This document shows positions 62,571 to 64,000 of a stretch of DNA of 64,000 nt, piece after piece. How positions within the stretch are numbered: position 1 is the stretch's first letter; each line of letters opens with the position of its first letter. The notes below the pieces were generated by a model. The model did not search any database. It saw only the letters and a list, made by a program, of their open reading frames with translations, and had not been told where the DNA came from. Source of the stretch: Dinoroseobacter sp. (GTDB lineage Bacteria > Pseudomonadota > Alphaproteobacteria > Rhodobacterales > Rhodobacteraceae); the NCBI GenBank assembly GCA_030066795.1, contig JASJAW010000005.1:1-64000 (forward strand). Direction: 5' to 3'. Both the position numbers and the translations under genes were made by a program.

Positions 62571-64000
62571 CTATTCCGCCGCCGCCGTCGTTACAGGTCC
62601 AAACCGATCCTGCATCCACGCGTCGAGCCGTGCGATCTGAGCCTCCGTCAGACGCAAGCCAAGCTTGCTGCGCCGCCACACCACATCATCTGCACATCGC
62701 GCGTACTCTTTATCCATGAGCCAAGCGACCTCGCGCGCGGTCAGAGTGGCGCCAAAGTCTTCTCCGAGGTCTGCTTTGTCTTGCGCCCCCCCAAGGATCG
62801 CAGATGCCTCCGTGCCGTAGGCGCGCACCAGTCGCAGAGCCCACGCATCGGTCAGGAACGGCTGCTTCTTTTTCAGGCTTTCACAAAGCGCTCGGACGCC
62901 ATCGACAGGGAAGTCACCCCCGGGAAGCGGGACGCCTGCTGTCCAAGGTTCCGCGAGATCCGGAAACACTTGCTTGATTTCTTCAAGCGCACTTTCTGCC
63001 AACCGCCGATAGGTGGTGATTTTGCCACCGAATACGTTCAGCGCCGGAGCCCCCCGGCTTCGGTCGAGCTGCAAGACATAATCGCGGGTCGCCGCGGTCG
63101 CGCTTTTTGCGCCATCATCGTAAAGCGGACGAACACCGGAATAGGTCCAGACAACATCTGCATCACTGATCGGGCCTATGAGATATTGGTTAATGAAATC
63201 AATCAGGTAACTTTGCTCTTGTGGCGTGCATTCCGGAACAACTGTTGCGTCGGCATGGTCGGCATCCGTAGTTCCGATGAGCGTAAAATCGGTTTCGTAT
63301 GGGATCGCGAAGATGATGCGGCCATCGGTGCCCTGGAAGAAGTAGCACTTCTCATGATCAAACAGCCGCCGGGTGACGATATGGCTACCACGGACAAGCC
63401 GCACGCCGCTTTGCTGGTTGCTTTTGAGCGTGCCGCGCAAAACATCACCGACCCAGGGCCCAGCCGCGTTTACCACCATCTTCGCTGTGACCGAACGCGT
63501 CTCACCCGTGCGCGTGTTCTCCAGATCAACGCGCCAGTATCCATCTTCTACGTTGGCGGACACAACTTTCTCACGCACAAGAATGGTTGCACCGCGCGCT
63601 TGGGCGTCCCGTGCATTTAGTACAACGAGTCGGGAATCTTCGACCCAGCAATCCGAGTATTCGTAGGCCTTCTCAAACTTGGAATCGAGCGGCACACCTT
63701 CCGGCGCATTGCGCAGATCAAGGCTTGAAGTTCCCGGTAAGATCTCACGGCCGCCCAGATGATCATACATGAACAATCCAAGCCGGATCAGCCATGCCGG
63801 TCGCCGCCCCTTCATCCAAGGCATTACCAGACTGAGCAGCCTTGAGGTTGGCGTGGAGGAATCAAACCGCATGCTCTTGTGGTACGGCAGCACAAAACGC
63901 ATCGGCCACGCGATGTGCGGCATCGCTTTGAGCAGCGTTTCCCGCTCAATCAGCGACTCGCGCACCAAACGGATTTCGAAATATTCGAGATACCGCAGAC
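62571..64000 (-). CDS. glpD: Aerobic glycerol-3-phosphate dehydrogenase, 5' end outside the window
   Basis: The C-terminal 475 or so residues of GlpD, the FAD enzyme that oxidises sn-glycerol 3-phosphate to dihydroxyacetone phosphate at the membrane. The frame runs through the right edge of the window; the last readable residues, RYLEYFEIRLVRESLIERE, are those that follow the FAD-binding GGGINGCG region, which is therefore beyond 64000. Visible: VNAAGPWVGDV, GSHIVTRRLFDHE, TDFTLIGTTDADH and a C-terminal YTRCADDV-like block (EYARCADDVVWRRSKLGLRL). It is the first seen gene of the glycerol operon. Confidence 0.95.
   Translation of the reverse strand, partial: LRYLEYFEIRLVRESLIERETLLKAMPHIAWPMRFVLPYHKSMRFDSSTPTSRLLSLVMPWMKGRRPAWLIRLGLFMYDHLGGREILPGTSSLDLRNAPEGVPLDSKFEKAYEYSDCWVEDSRLVVLNARDAQARGATILVREKVVSANVEDGYWRVDLENTRTGETRSVTAKMVVNAAGPWVGDVLRGTLKSNQQSGVRLVRGSHIVTRRLFDHEKCYFFQGTDGRIIFAIPYETDFTLIGTTDADHADATVVPECTPQEQSYLIDFINQYLIGPISDADVVWTYSGVRPLYDDGAKSATAATRDYVLQLDRSRGAPALNVFGGKITTYRRLAESALEEIKQVFPDLAEPWTAGVPLPGGDFPVDGVRALCESLKKKQPFLTDAWALRLVRAYGTEASAILGGAQDKADLGEDFGATLTAREVAWLMDKEYARCADDVVWRRSKLGLRLTEAQIARLDAWMQDRFGPVTTAAAE

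Overview
The window looks like a chromosome (or large replicon) segment of a marine-type alphaproteobacterium, most probably Rhodobacterales (Roseobacter group). The evidence is the family content rather than any one marker: a CsgH-type curli locus, a rhizobial/roseobacter-style glycerol ABC transporter operon (glpD-S-T-P-Q-U-V-K), a TRAP transporter with sugar-acid genes, a BMP-family nucleoside importer, AcnB, a phasin and a long T1SS-like adhesin without signal peptide. No rRNA, tRNA, CRISPR array, intact insertion sequence or integrase was found.

Layout. 1-6436 (minus): a clipped secreted protein, then an importer operon for purine/nucleoside-like substrates (BMP binding protein, two permeases, double ATPase) ending in an amidohydrolase/deaminase. 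6788-10658 (minus): a membrane-anchored unknown protein and aconitase AcnB. 11207-14373 (plus): a secreted cysteine-containing protein, a two-domain glycosyltransferase and an unknown protein. 14421-23962: a functional-amyloid (curli, type VIII secretion) island: on the minus strand a membrane-anchored proline-rich protein and two curlin-repeat proteins of 424 and 430 aa; on the plus strand csgF, csgG, a csgB-like minor curlin, csgH and an Inh-like/SH3 protein. 24221-31706: a GntR regulator divergent from a TRAP transporter and a sugar-acid-type catabolic operon (2-hydroxyacid dehydrogenase, RraA-type aldolase, PfkB kinase, SDR, cupin), with a 21-bp perfect palindrome in the control region. 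31884-41904: bactofilin, an 1846-aa mosaic adhesin with duplicated carbohydrate-binding-like modules, a small lipoprotein, a phasin and an EEP-family phosphodiesterase. 42168-43056: a cytochrome c' and a class I cytochrome c. 43821-49842: a phosphonate-type ABC transporter (phnD-C-E-E) coupled to a HAD phosphatase, and a divergent sulfatase. 49988-52934: a dCache-PAS histidine kinase and FixJ-type regulator. 53559-64000 (minus): the glycerol uptake and catabolism operon, beginning with glpD (5' end outside the window) and closing with glpK and an iron-containing alcohol dehydrogenase.

How the parts fit. Two themes stand out. One is surface construction: the curli island, the double glycosyltransferase locus, bactofilin and the giant adhesin could all serve attachment and biofilm matrix. 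The other is import of organic nutrients: four different import systems (BMP/nucleoside, TRAP, phosphonate-type, glycerol ABC), each beside its first catabolic enzymes. The parts most worth study are the curli island, whose structural subunits are about three times longer than enterobacterial CsgA and whose operon carries an Inh-like/SH3 protein, and the TRAP-linked catabolic operon, whose gene set does not match a pathway I can name.

Several starts were moved to non-ATG codons (TTG or GTG) because strong Shine-Dalgarno sequences sit in front of them; these are stated in the entries. All functional calls rest on reading motifs by eye; no database search was run.
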